Positions 52,846-62,334 of a stretch of 62,453 bases of DNA are shown piece by piece. Numbering within the stretch: the stretch's first letter is position 1; each line of letters opens with the position of its first letter. A program made the translations under genes and the position numbers. Origin of the DNA: Rubrivivax sp. (GTDB lineage: Bacteria > Pseudomonadota > Gammaproteobacteria > Burkholderiales > Burkholderiaceae_C); the NCBI GenBank assembly GCA_022842825.1, contig JALHOU010000005.1, positions 1-62,453 on the forward strand, given 5' to 3'. The notes beneath the pieces are model-generated. The model made no database searches. It saw only the letters and a list, made by a program, of their open reading frames with translations, and was not told where the DNA came from.

Positions 52846-54044
52846 GCAAGAGCGCCGCCCTCCTGCAACGGGGTGCGCTGGACTTGGCCACCGAGTCGCG
52901 TCCGCTCATCGTCCACGTGATCCATCATCTCGTGATCGGTGGCATGGAGAACGGGCTGGTCAACTTGATCAATCGCCTGCCCGAAGATCGCTACCGCCAT
53001 GCCGTGGCGTGCATCGAGGACCATTCGTCCTTTGCACAGCGCATACGGCGCCGCGATGTGGAAGTGATTGACCTTCATCGGAGGAGTCGCGGGCTATGGG
53101 GTGTCCGGCGCGACCTGCTGCGGCATCTCCGGCTCCTGCGCCCCGCCATCGTGCATTCGCGCGGGCTGTCCGGCCTCGATGCGTTGCTGCCGGCGCGGCT
53201 GGCTGGCGTACCGCATTGCGTGCACGGCGAACACGGCTGGGACATGGACAACCTCGACGGCAGCAGTCGCCGAGCGCTCTGGCTGAGACGCCTGCACTCG
53301 CCGCTGATCGACCGCTACGTGACCGTTTCGCAGGACCTGCGGGACTACCTGGTGCGGCGCGTCGGCATCGCCGACCGCCGCATCCAGGCCATCTGCAACG
53401 GCGTCGATACGGAGCAGTTCACGCCGGGGCCGCCGGCCGACGATCTGGGTCTGCCGGCGGACTTCCTGCGTGCGGATGTGATGCGGGTGGGTACCGTGGG
53501 CCGCCTGCAGCCCGTGAAGGACCAGGCGACGCTGGTGGCGGCGGCAGCCCTGCTGCTCGCGCGCTGGCCGCAAGCGCGGCCACGGCTGCGCCTGGTGCTC
53601 GTGGGCGACGGGCCGTGCCGCGACGCGCTGGCGCAGCAAGTGCAGGCCACCGCGCTGCAGGACGTGGTTTGGTTCGCCGGGGCCACCCACCGCGTGGCCG
53701 AGTGGTTGCGTGCGATGCACGTTTTTGTCCTCCCCTCGCTGAACGAAGGCATTTCCAACACCTTGCTGGAAGCGATGGCCAGCGGTCTGCCGACACTGGC
53801 CACGCCGGTAGGCGGCAACGTGGAGTTGCTCGAAGAGGGCGTCAGCGGGCGATCGTTCGCGCCGGGGCAGGTCGAGACCCTGGCCGAACACCTGCTCGAC
53901 TACCTGCAGCAACCGGAGCTGCGCCAGGCCCACGGCGAAGGCGCGCGGGCGCGCGCCGAGCAGCGATTCAGCCTGCGCACGATGGTGGGGGCCTACGACG
54001 CCCTGTACGGGGACCTGGTGGCCGCCTCCGGCGCCGCTCGGTGA
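52842..54044 (+). CDS. XrtA-associated glycosyltransferase (GT4, stp2 type)
   Basis: 400-residue GT-B retaining transferase. GTG at 52842 overlaps the previous stop (GTGA). IVHVIHHLVIGGMENGLVNL is the diagnostic N-terminus of the PEP-CTERM sugar-transferase 2 group. EHGWDMDNLDG and the C-terminal SLNEGISNTLLEAMASGLP (donor-binding Glu) are conserved. It acts in repeat-unit assembly in the cytoplasm. 168 bases follow before the amidotransferase. Confidence 0.9.
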   Translation: MSKSAALLQRGALDLATESRPLIVHVIHHLVIGGMENGLVNLINRLPEDRYRHAVACIEDHSSFAQRIRRRDVEVIDLHRRSRGLWGVRRDLLRHLRLLRPAIVHSRGLSGLDALLPARLAGVPHCVHGEHGWDMDNLDGSSRRALWLRRLHSPLIDRYVTVSQDLRDYLVRRVGIADRRIQAICNGVDTEQFTPGPPADDLGLPADFLRADVMRVGTVGRLQPVKDQATLVAAAALLLARWPQARPRLRLVLVGDGPCRDALAQQVQATALQDVVWFAGATHRVAEWLRAMHVFVLPSLNEGISNTLLEAMASGLPTLATPVGGNVELLEEGVSGRSFAPGQVETLAEHLLDYLQQPELRQAHGEGARARAEQRFSLRTMVGAYDALYGDLVAASGAAR

Positions 54045-54212
54045 CGGCGTCCCTCGCCCACGATTCCCGGCACCATGGGCATTGGGCCCGTGCAGATGTC
54101 ATGTCCCCGGCGGCGACGCAAGGGCCGGCCGGCCGGGGGCGCGGTACCAACTCCTAACATCCCGGGTCCGTCGATGCGCACTGCCGCGCGTCGCGCAACC
54201 TCCTCCTGAGCC

Positions 54213-56129
54213 ATGTGCGGAATCACCGGAATGTTCGACACGCGCGGCGCGCGCGAGCTGTCGCAGGCGCGGCTCCAGAGCATGAACCAGTCGCTCGTGC
54301 ACCGCGGCCCAGACGAGGGCAGCGTGCATCTCGAGCCGGGGGTGGGCTTCGGTCATCGTCGGCTGTCCATCATCGACGTGGCCACCGGCCAGCAGCCCCT
54401 GTTCAACGAGGATGGCTCGGTCGTCATCGTCTTCAACGGCGAGATCTACAACTTCCAGGAACTGGTCCCCGAACTCGAAGCCGCCGGCCACGTGTTCCAC
54501 ACCCGCAGCGACACCGAGGTCATCGTCCACGCCTGGGAACAGTGGGGTGAGGATTGCGTCCAGCGCCTGCGGGGCATGTTTGCCTTCGTGCTCTGGGACC
54601 GCAACCGGCAGACGCTGTTCATGGCGCGCGACCGCCTGGGCGTCAAGCCGCTGTTCTACGCCGTGCTGCCCGACGGCACCCTGCTGTTCGGTTCGGAGCT
54701 GAAGGCGCTGATGGCGCACGGCGGCATGGCGCAGGAGATCGACCCGTGTGCGGTGGAAGAGTACTTCGCGCTCGGCTACGTGCCCGAGCCGCGCACCATC
54801 TTCCGCCAGGCACGCAAGCTGCCTCCGGCGCACTGCCTGGCCATCCGGCGCGGCCAACCGATACCCGAACCGCGCGAGTACTGGGACGTGCGCTTCACCC
54901 TGGACAACCGCATCTCCGAGGCGGATGCGCGCGAAGAGCTGCTGCATCGGCTGCGTGAATCGGTGCGCCTGCGCCTGATCTCCGAGGTGCCGCTGGGGGC
55001 CTTCCTCTCCGGCGGAGTCGACTCGAGCGCCGTCGTGGCGATGATGGCCGGCATCTCGAGCGATCCGGTGAACACCTGTTCGATCGCCTTCGACGACCCG
55101 AAGTACAACGAGGCCGAGTTTGCCCAGATGGTCGCGGAGCGCTACCGCACGAAGCACCACGTGCAGACCGTGGGCAGCGACGACTTCGACCTCATCGACA
55201 CCCTGGCTCACCACTACGACGAGCCCTACGCCGACAGCTCGGCCATCCCGACCTATCGCGTCTGCCAGCTGGCGCGCCAGCGCGTGACCGTGGCGCTTTC
55301 CGGCGACGGGGGCGACGAGACCTTCGGCGGCTATCGGCGCTACCGCATGCACGTGATGGAAGAGCGCATGCGTCAGGCGCTGCCGCAGGCCATCCGGGGG
55401 CCGCTGTTCGGGCTGCTCGGGCGCATCTACCCCAAGGCCGACTGGGCGCCGCGCGTGGTGCGCGCCAAGACCACCTTCCAGGGCATGGCGCGCACCTCGG
55501 TGGAGGCGTACTTCCACAGCATGAGCTTTGTGCGCGAACCGATGCGAAGCGAACTGTTCAGCGATTCCCTGAAACGCCAGCTTGCCGGCTACAACGCCCG
55601 CGCCGTCTTCGAACACCATGCCGCGCGCGCCGGCACCGACGACCCGCTGGCGCTGGTGCAGTACATCGACCTGCACACCTACCTGGTGGGGGACATCAAC
55701 ACCAAGGTCGACCGCGCGAGCATGGCGCACTCGCTCGAGGTGCGCGAGCCGTTGATGGACCACAAGCTCGTGGAGTGGGTGGCGACCTTGCCCTCCGACC
55801 TGAAGCTGCGCGGCCAGAACGGCAAGCACTTCTTCAAGCAGGCCCTCGAGCCGCACCTGCCCAACGACGTGCTCTACCGCCCGAAGATGGGCTTCGCCGT
55901 GCCGCTGGCGCGCTGGTTCCGCGGCCCGCTGCGGCAGCGCGTGCGCGATGCTCTGCTGGCCGGGCCGATGGTGGAAAGCGGCATGTTCAACCCGCGCACG
56001 ATCCGCCAGGTGATCGAGCAGCACGAGAGCGGCCAGCGGGACTACAGCACGGCGCTGTGGACGATGTTGATGTTCGATGCCTTCATGCGCAACGCCGTGA
56101 GCTCGTCGCGCATCGCCGCGGCGGCGTGA
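54213..56129 (+). CDS. XrtA/PEP-CTERM system amidotransferase (asparagine synthase-like)
   Basis: 638-residue class II glutamine amidotransferase. Cys2 of MCGITGMF is the glutaminase nucleophile, with VFNGEIYNF and RHTRSDTE-like (HTRSDTEVIVHAW) glutamine-binding blocks. The synthetase half has the PP-loop LSGGVDSSAV and ALSGDGGDETFGGY. The family is the exosortase-linked form of AsnB and probably amidates uronic acid carboxyl groups of the polymer, which fits the two dehydrogenases. The next gene starts within its stop codon (GTGA). Confidence 0.93.
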   Translation: MCGITGMFDTRGARELSQARLQSMNQSLVHRGPDEGSVHLEPGVGFGHRRLSIIDVATGQQPLFNEDGSVVIVFNGEIYNFQELVPELEAAGHVFHTRSDTEVIVHAWEQWGEDCVQRLRGMFAFVLWDRNRQTLFMARDRLGVKPLFYAVLPDGTLLFGSELKALMAHGGMAQEIDPCAVEEYFALGYVPEPRTIFRQARKLPPAHCLAIRRGQPIPEPREYWDVRFTLDNRISEADAREELLHRLRESVRLRLISEVPLGAFLSGGVDSSAVVAMMAGISSDPVNTCSIAFDDPKYNEAEFAQMVAERYRTKHHVQTVGSDDFDLIDTLAHHYDEPYADSSAIPTYRVCQLARQRVTVALSGDGGDETFGGYRRYRMHVMEERMRQALPQAIRGPLFGLLGRIYPKADWAPRVVRAKTTFQGMARTSVEAYFHSMSFVREPMRSELFSDSLKRQLAGYNARAVFEHHAARAGTDDPLALVQYIDLHTYLVGDINTKVDRASMAHSLEVREPLMDHKLVEWVATLPSDLKLRGQNGKHFFKQALEPHLPNDVLYRPKMGFAVPLARWFRGPLRQRVRDALLAGPMVESGMFNPRTIRQVIEQHESGQRDYSTALWTMLMFDAFMRNAVSSSRIAAAA

Positions 56130-57373
56130 CCTCGAGCCCGACCGGTTCAACGGCCCGCAAGCCCATGGTGCGCTCGCTGCTCTTCTCGACGCTCTATCCC
56201 AGCGCAGCGCGGCCGTTGCACGGCTTGTTCGTGGAGACGAGGCTGCGCGAGCTTCTTCGCAGAGGGGGCGTGGAGTCGCGGGTCGTGGCGCCGGTGCCAT
56301 GGTTCGGTTCGACGAATCCCCGCTTCGGCGAGTACGCTCGCATGGCTGCAACCCCCAGGCACGAGGTTCGCCACGGCATCGAGGTCCATCACCCGCGCTT
56401 CGTCCGCGTGCCGAAGCTGGGCATGTCCAGCGCGCCGTTCCTGCTCGCGCTCGGCGCCCGCGCGACCTTGGCGCGCCTGCGCGACCAGGGCTTCGACTTC
56501 GACCTGATCGACGCGCACTACTACTACCCTGACGGCGTGGCGGCTGCCATGCTGGCGCTGTGGTTCAACCGCCCGCTGGTCGTGACGGCGCGCGGCACGG
56601 ACGTCAACCTCATCCCGCAGTACCGCATTCCGCGCCTGTTGATCCGCTGGGCCGTGCATCGTGCGCAGGCCTCCATCGGTGTCTCGGCGGCGCTGGTGGA
56701 GCGGCTGCGTTCGCTGGGCGCGTCGGACGAGCGCCTGCACGTGATGCGCAATGGCGTGGACCTGGAGCGATTCCGGATGCTGGACCGCGGTGTGACGCGC
56801 ACCGAACTGGGTCTGCAGGGCGAGCCGCTGGTGTTGACGGTGGGCAACCTGCACCAACACAAGGGTCAGCGGCTGGTGGTGCGGGCGCTTCACGCGCTGC
56901 GGCAACGTCATCCGCAGGCCCGGCTCGTGGTGGTGGGCGATGGCCCGGACCGGGTGGCGTTGGAGGCACTGGTCGCCGAGCTTGGTCTGGGCGAAGCCGT
57001 GCGTCTCGTGGGCGCGGTGCCCAACACCGAGCTCGCGCGCTGGTACAGCGCCGCCGACGTGATGGTGCTGGCTTCCGAGCGCGAGGGCTGGCCCAATGTG
57101 CTTCTCGAAGCCATGGCCTGCGGCACGCCAGTGGTCGCCAGCCGGGTGGGTGGCGTGCCCGAGATCGTGCAGCGGCCCGAGTGTGGCCGCATGGTGGCCG
57201 AGCGCACGCCGCCGCAGTTCGCACAGGCGATCGAGGAAGTGCTCGGGCAGAGCCCGCCGCGCCATGCCGTGCGTGCCTACGCCGAGGCATTCAGCTGGGA
57301 CCGCACCAGCGCCCAGCAGCTCCAACTCTTCCAGTGGCTGGCGCAGGGTGCGGCCGGCGTCGAGATGGCATGA
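56126..57373 (+). CDS. Exopolysaccharide glycosyltransferase (GT4)
   Basis: 415-residue GT-B enzyme from a GTG overlapping the previous stop; an ATG at 56165 (MVRSLLFSTLYPS) is an alternative start. It has HGLFVETRLRELLRRGGVES, the central DAHYYYPDG and TARGTDVNLIPQY, and the donor-binding SEREGWPNVLLEAMACGTP. It extends the repeat unit. The coupling overlaps on both sides (stop overlapped at 57370) indicate equimolar expression with its neighbours. Confidence 0.88.
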   Translation: MTSSPTGSTARKPMVRSLLFSTLYPSAARPLHGLFVETRLRELLRRGGVESRVVAPVPWFGSTNPRFGEYARMAATPRHEVRHGIEVHHPRFVRVPKLGMSSAPFLLALGARATLARLRDQGFDFDLIDAHYYYPDGVAAAMLALWFNRPLVVTARGTDVNLIPQYRIPRLLIRWAVHRAQASIGVSAALVERLRSLGASDERLHVMRNGVDLERFRMLDRGVTRTELGLQGEPLVLTVGNLHQHKGQRLVVRALHALRQRHPQARLVVVGDGPDRVALEALVAELGLGEAVRLVGAVPNTELARWYSAADVMVLASEREGWPNVLLEAMACGTPVVASRVGGVPEIVQRPECGRMVAERTPPQFAQAIEEVLGQSPPRHAVRAYAEAFSWDRTSAQQLQLFQWLAQGAAGVEMA

Positions 57374-58596
57374 ACATCCTCTATCTCTGCCACCGCTTCC
57401 CCTACCCGCCCAAGCGCGGCGGCAAGATCCGGCCGTTCAACATGATCCGCCATCTGCACGCGGCGGGCCACCATGTGCACGTGGCATCGCTTGCACGTTC
57501 CGAGGCCGAGGCGCGCGAAGGCGAGGGCATCGCCGGGCATTGCGCCGGCTTCGACGTGGCCGTGGTGAGTGAGCCAATGCAGTGGGCGCGGATGATCGTC
57601 CGACTGCCGGTGCCGCAGCCCTCGTCGATGGGCTACTTCCGCAGCAGCGCACTGGCTGGGGCCGTGCGCCGGCGCCTGGCAGAGCGGCGCTGGGACCTGA
57701 TCTTCGTGCACTGTTCTTCGGTGGCACCCTATGTGGCCGGCGTGCAGGGTGTGCCCAAGATCCTCGACTTCGGCGACATGGACTCACAGAAGTGGCTGGA
57801 GTACGCCAACTACAAGCCGTTCCCGCTGTCATTGGGCTACCGACTCGAAGGCCAGAAGATGCTGGCAGCCGAGAAGCGCCTGGCGCGCCGCTTCGACCTG
57901 TGCACGGCCACCACGCGCGCCGAGTGGCAGACGCTCGAGGACTACGGCACGGGCGCGGCGACCGACTGGTTTCCCAACGGCGTGGACGCCGAGTACTTCA
58001 GCCCCACCGATGGCCAGTACGACGCGGACACGGTGAGCTTCATCGGGCGCATGGACTACTACCCGAACCAGGAGTGCATGGCGCGCTTCTGCGCCCAGGT
58101 CTGGCCGATCCTGAAGGGGCGTCGTCCGGGCATGAAGCTGCTCATCGTGGGGGCCGACCCGTCACCCGAAATGACGGCTCTGGGCAGCCTGCCCGGCGTC
58201 ACCGTGACGGGTTCAGTTCCGGATGTTCGCCCATTCATCCGCGGCTCGGCCGTGATGGTGGCGCCGCTGGCCATCGCGCGCGGCACGCAGAACAAGATCC
58301 TGGAGGCGATGGCGATGGGCGTGCCCGTCGTCACGAGCACGGCTGCGGCCGGCGGCGTGGACGCCGAGCCGGAGCGGCACTTCCTGGTCGCCGATGCACC
58401 GCAGGCGGTGGCCGACGCGGTGCTGCGCATCGTGCAGAACCCGCAGGAGCGTGCCCGCCTGGCCACCGCCGGCCGGGAGCGGATGTTGACCCGTCATGCC
58501 TGGGCGCACTCGATGCGCCGGCTGGACGGCATCATCGAAAGATGCCACCGCGGCGCCGCGGCGGGCCTGTCCAACACTCTCGAGAGAACAACATGA
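57370..58596 (+). CDS. XrtA-associated glycosyltransferase (stp1-like, second copy)
   Basis: 408-residue GT-B enzyme beginning ILYLCHRFPYPPKRGGKIRP, the same group as the protein at 46987-48249. FIGRMDYYPNQECMARF, GSVPDVRPFIRG and GTQNKILEAMAMG align with that paralogue. The pair probably arose by duplication and now adds different sugars or acts at different positions. It overlaps both neighbours by 4 bases. Confidence 0.88.
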   Translation: MNILYLCHRFPYPPKRGGKIRPFNMIRHLHAAGHHVHVASLARSEAEAREGEGIAGHCAGFDVAVVSEPMQWARMIVRLPVPQPSSMGYFRSSALAGAVRRRLAERRWDLIFVHCSSVAPYVAGVQGVPKILDFGDMDSQKWLEYANYKPFPLSLGYRLEGQKMLAAEKRLARRFDLCTATTRAEWQTLEDYGTGAATDWFPNGVDAEYFSPTDGQYDADTVSFIGRMDYYPNQECMARFCAQVWPILKGRRPGMKLLIVGADPSPEMTALGSLPGVTVTGSVPDVRPFIRGSAVMVAPLAIARGTQNKILEAMAMGVPVVTSTAAAGGVDAEPERHFLVADAPQAVADAVLRIVQNPQERARLATAGRERMLTRHAWAHSMRRLDGIIERCHRGAAAGLSNTLERTT

Positions 58597-59909
58597 TCAT
58601 CAGCATCTTCGGGCTCGGCTACGTCGGCGCGGTGTCGCTCGCGTGCCTCTCGCGCGACGGCCACCGCGTCATCGGCGTGGACATCGACCGCACCAAGCTG
58701 CAACTCATCGCCGAGGGCAAGACGCCGGTGGTGGAAGAGGGCATGGTCGATCTGATGAAGAGCGTCGCCGCCAGCGGGCGCGTGAGCGTCACCGCCGACG
58801 TACATCAGGCCGTGGCCGACAGCGACCTGTCGCTGGTCTGCGTGGGCACCCCGTCGGCGGCCAACGGGAGCCAGGACCAGGGCGCCGTCCTGCGCCTGGC
58901 CGAGAGCATGGGGCAGGCGCTGGCGCGCAAGAGCCGGCCCCATGTGATCGTCTTCCGCAGCACCCTGGTGCCGGGCACCGTGGAGGACGTGCTCCGGCCC
59001 ATCATCGAGAAGCACTCGGGAAAGAAGGACGGCGTCGACTTCCATCTCTGCTTCCAGCCCGAGTTCCTGCGCGAGGGTTCGTCGATCCGCGACTACGACA
59101 AGCCGCCGTTCACGATCGTCGGTGCCAACCACGAGGCGCCCGCGGACCAGCTGCGCGCCTTGTTCGGGCACCTGCCTTGCCAGTTCATTCGTACCTCGGT
59201 GCGCGCGGCCGAGATGATGAAGTACTGCTGCAACAACTTCCATGCGCTGAAGATCACCTTTGCCAACGAGACGGCGCGTCTTTGTTCCGCGCTCGGCGTG
59301 GACGCGTTCGAAGTCATGGACCTGGTGTGCCAGGACACCCAGCTCAACATCAGCAAGGCCTACCTGAAGCCGGGTTTCGCGTTCGGAGGCTCGTGCCTGC
59401 CCAAGGACTTGCGCGCCACGCAGTACCTGGCGAAGATGCGGGACGTGGAGGTGCCGATGCTGTCGGCGATCCTGGAGTCCAACGAAGTGCACCTGGAGCA
59501 GGCGGTGCAGAAGGTGCTGGCCAGCGGCAAGCGGCGGGTCGGTTTTGTCGGCTTGAGCTTCAAGACCGGCACCGACGACCTGCGCGAGAGCCCCCTCGTG
59601 ACACTGGCCGAGCGGCTGCTCGGCAAGGGGCTGCAGTTGACCATCTACGACCCCGAAGTGCACCTGTCGCAGTTGCTGGGGGCCAACCGAAACTACATCG
59701 AGAGGCACCTCCCGCACATCGGCCAGCTCGTGCGCGGCGACATCCGCGAGGTGGTGGCCGAGTCGGAGCTGGTCGTGGTGGGCATCGGTGGGGAGGCGGT
59801 CGTGCAGGGCCTGAAGCAGTGCCTGACGTCGGCGCACGAGGTGCTGGACCTCACGCACTTGCCGCCCGGCACCACGGGCGCGGCGCGGGTGTCGGGGTTG
59901 AACTGGTAA
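58593..59909 (+). CDS. GDP-mannose 6-dehydrogenase-like nucleotide-sugar dehydrogenase
   Basis: 438-residue NAD-dependent dehydrogenase. ISIFGLGYVGAVSLACLS resembles AlgD closely, catalytic Cys is in FGGSCLPKDLRA (near residue 268), and GLSFKTGTDDLRESP is the C-terminal domain hinge. By family it should make GDP-mannuronate, though UDP-glucose or another nucleotide sugar cannot be excluded from sequence. It adds a second type of uronic acid supply to the operon. ATG overlaps the previous stop. Confidence 0.88.
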   Translation: MIISIFGLGYVGAVSLACLSRDGHRVIGVDIDRTKLQLIAEGKTPVVEEGMVDLMKSVAASGRVSVTADVHQAVADSDLSLVCVGTPSAANGSQDQGAVLRLAESMGQALARKSRPHVIVFRSTLVPGTVEDVLRPIIEKHSGKKDGVDFHLCFQPEFLREGSSIRDYDKPPFTIVGANHEAPADQLRALFGHLPCQFIRTSVRAAEMMKYCCNNFHALKITFANETARLCSALGVDAFEVMDLVCQDTQLNISKAYLKPGFAFGGSCLPKDLRATQYLAKMRDVEVPMLSAILESNEVHLEQAVQKVLASGKRRVGFVGLSFKTGTDDLRESPLVTLAERLLGKGLQLTIYDPEVHLSQLLGANRNYIERHLPHIGQLVRGDIREVVAESELVVVGIGGEAVVQGLKQCLTSAHEVLDLTHLPPGTTGAARVSGLNW

Positions 59910-59954
59910 GGGCCACCGTCTCCACCGCGGGCCTGTCGACCGGGATGCTGCACC

Positions 59955-61310
59955 GTGCGTGACCTGCTGCTGAGCGCGCTGGTTGCCGGCTTGTTGCTGT
60001 CGATCTTCAAGCACCCGCACATGGGGGCCTACGTCTGGGCTTGGCTGTCGCTGATGAATCCGCACAAGCTCACCTATGGCTTCGCCTACTCGTTGCCCTG
60101 GGCGCAGGCTACTGCGGCCATCACCTTGACCATGGTGGTGTTCTCTCGGGCACGCAAGCCGTTCCCGGTCAATGCCATCACGGTGACCTACGTGGCGCTG
60201 ATGGCATGGATGGCGGTGACCTCGATCTTCTCGATCAATCCGCCTGAAGACGTGAAGTTCAGGCTGACCTTTGTGTTCAAGATCCACCTCATGATGTGGG
60301 TCACCTTCATGCTGCTTCGCGGGCGTAAACACATTGAAGCATTGATCTGGGTCGTCGTGATTTCTGTGGGCTTCTATGGCATCAAGGGGGGCGTCTTCAC
60401 CATCGCCACGGGTGGCCGAGGTCGCGTCTGGGGGCCGCCCAGCGGACTGCTCGAGGGCAACAACGAGCTGGCGATCGGCTTGATCGCCATCCTGCCGTTG
60501 GTCTTCTACCTGCAGCAGACCGCCACAAACCGCTGGGTCCGTCGTGGGCTGGTGGTGAGCATGGTACTGATCGCCTTGTCAATTCTGGGTACGCAGTCCC
60601 GCGGTGCACTGCTGGCTCTGCTGACGATGGGCTTCATGCTCGGTCTGAAGAGTCGCCATCCTGTGCGCGTGAGTCTTCTGATCTTCATTCTGGTGAGCGT
60701 GGCGATCGTCTTCATGCCTGATACCTGGAGTTCGCGCATGGACACGATCCAGGACTACAAGGCGGACACCTCGGCGATGTCGCGCATCTACACGTGGCAC
60801 ACACTTTGGAATGTGGCGGTCGACAGGCCAATCATGGGGGCCGGGTTTGGTGCTGACAACTTCCCGCTCTTCCAGCGCTACGCGCCTGCTGACCCGCAGT
60901 ACGACCCGGTGGCCGGCACGGTGTGGGTTGCGCACAGCATCTATTTCCAGGCATTGGGTGAACATGGTTTCGTCGGTCTCGCGCTGTTCCTCGGAATCGG
61001 GCTGGTGACCTGGGTGCGCGCGGGCCGCTTGGCGGCGCGTGCCTCGAAAGACGCAGAGTTCTCGACGTGGGTGCCGCTTCTGATGCGCATGGCTCAGACA
61101 TCGCTGCTCGGCTATGCCGTTGGCGGCGCCTTTCTCTCGCTGATGCATCTTGACCTGATCTACTACGTGGTCGGCTTCGTCGTGCTGGTGGATGCGACCA
61201 TGACGGAGGCGTTGCGCGTACGCGCCTCGGCGCCGTCGCTTGCTGGCAAAGCGCCAGGACCTTCTGGGGTCACGGAGGCCGAGCCTCGCGCGACCCGTCG
61301 CGTCGGCTGA
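59955..61310 (+). CDS. Exosortase A-associated O-antigen ligase/polymerase-like protein
   Basis: 451-residue polytopic protein, GTG start. About ten TM helices are present with a periplasmic loop holding RIYTWHTLWNVAVDRPIMGAG cut near residue 285 and WVAHSIYFQALGEHG near 330, the Wzy_C-type ligase signature. It belongs to the O-glycosylation ligase group found with exosortase A. It may ligate repeat units to PEP-CTERM proteins or polymerise the glycan. Confidence 0.88.
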   Translation: MRDLLLSALVAGLLLSIFKHPHMGAYVWAWLSLMNPHKLTYGFAYSLPWAQATAAITLTMVVFSRARKPFPVNAITVTYVALMAWMAVTSIFSINPPEDVKFRLTFVFKIHLMMWVTFMLLRGRKHIEALIWVVVISVGFYGIKGGVFTIATGGRGRVWGPPSGLLEGNNELAIGLIAILPLVFYLQQTATNRWVRRGLVVSMVLIALSILGTQSRGALLALLTMGFMLGLKSRHPVRVSLLIFILVSVAIVFMPDTWSSRMDTIQDYKADTSAMSRIYTWHTLWNVAVDRPIMGAGFGADNFPLFQRYAPADPQYDPVAGTVWVAHSIYFQALGEHGFVGLALFLGIGLVTWVRAGRLAARASKDAEFSTWVPLLMRMAQTSLLGYAVGGAFLSLMHLDLIYYVVGFVVLVDATMTEALRVRASAPSLAGKAPGPSGVTEAEPRATRRVG

Positions 61311-61317
61311 CGAGATC

Positions 61318-62310
61318 ATGACCATGCTGTTGCCGTTGTTGGAGTCACTTCTGCGCGTTCATACCGATGCCACTTCGGCGCTGGCGGGTCCCCGGCTGCA
61401 GATCCTGCTGTTCCACCGTGTGCTCGCACAACCCGACCCGCTGTTCCCGTTGGAGGTTGACGCGGCTCGATTCGGCCGCTTGATGGAAGCTGTTCGGAAC
61501 GTCTTCCAGGTGCTGCGCTTGGACGATGCCGTTGCCGCGCTGCAGGAGAGGCGGCTTTCCCCGCGGGCGCTGGTCGTGACGTTCGATGATGGCTATGCCG
61601 ACAACGAGACCCAGGCGCTGCCTATCCTGCGCAGGCTCGGAATTCCTGGGACGTTCTTCGTATCGACGGGCTTTCTCGATGGCGGGCGCATGTGGAACGA
61701 CACCATCATTGAGACGGTGAGGCGAACAGCACGCAGTGAGCTCGACATGTCGTGGCTTGGCCTTGGGAGATTGCCGTGCGGTGGTGTCGAGCAGAAGCGC
61801 GCCGCCATCGGCCAGATCATCGCCAAGATCAAGTACATGGACTTCGCGCAGCGGCGTGAGGCTCTGGACAGGCTCGGTCATTCCAGTGAGCGCCCGGCGC
61901 TGCCTTCGGATCTGATGCTGAGTTCCGAGCAGGTGGTGTCGCTGCATCGTGCAGGCATGGAGGTCGGTGCTCACACGGTGAATCACCCGATACTGTGCGA
62001 GGTCGATGACATCGTGGCGATGGACGAGATTGCGCGCGGGCGCTCGAAATTGAGCGCGCTGACAGGAGCAGCCGTGACCTCCTTCGCATATCCCAATGGC
62101 GCGCCGCAGCGAGACTACGCTGCCCGGCATGTGGCAATGGTGCGCAGCTTGGGCTTCCAAGCGGCTGTCAGCACGGCAGCCGGTTCCTCGCGCAGCGGTG
62201 ATGACGTGCTTCAGTTGCCGCGCTTCACCCCGTGGGATCGCTCGCCGGCACGCTGGCTGCTGCGGCTCGCAAGCGCCCGTCGCCGCCGCCACTTCACGCG
62301 CGCGACGTGA
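61318..62310 (+). CDS. Polysaccharide deacetylase (NodB domain)
   Basis: 330-residue deacetylase. VTFDDGYADNETQALPIL supplies the catalytic Asp and metal Asp, VGAHTVNHPIL the metal His pair, and FAYPNGAPQ the following block. An insertion of about 70 residues between strands (about 120-190) separates the first two motifs. ATG 61318 starts 7 bases after the ligase gene; ATG 61324 is an alternative. It is the third deacetylase of the operon and its last plus-strand gene. Confidence 0.88.
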   Translation: MTMLLPLLESLLRVHTDATSALAGPRLQILLFHRVLAQPDPLFPLEVDAARFGRLMEAVRNVFQVLRLDDAVAALQERRLSPRALVVTFDDGYADNETQALPILRRLGIPGTFFVSTGFLDGGRMWNDTIIETVRRTARSELDMSWLGLGRLPCGGVEQKRAAIGQIIAKIKYMDFAQRREALDRLGHSSERPALPSDLMLSSEQVVSLHRAGMEVGAHTVNHPILCEVDDIVAMDEIARGRSKLSALTGAAVTSFAYPNGAPQRDYAARHVAMVRSLGFQAAVSTAAGSSRSGDDVLQLPRFTPWDRSPARWLLRLASARRRRHFTRAT

Positions 62311-62334
62311 CCCGGTTGGTGTTCTGAGGCTGTC

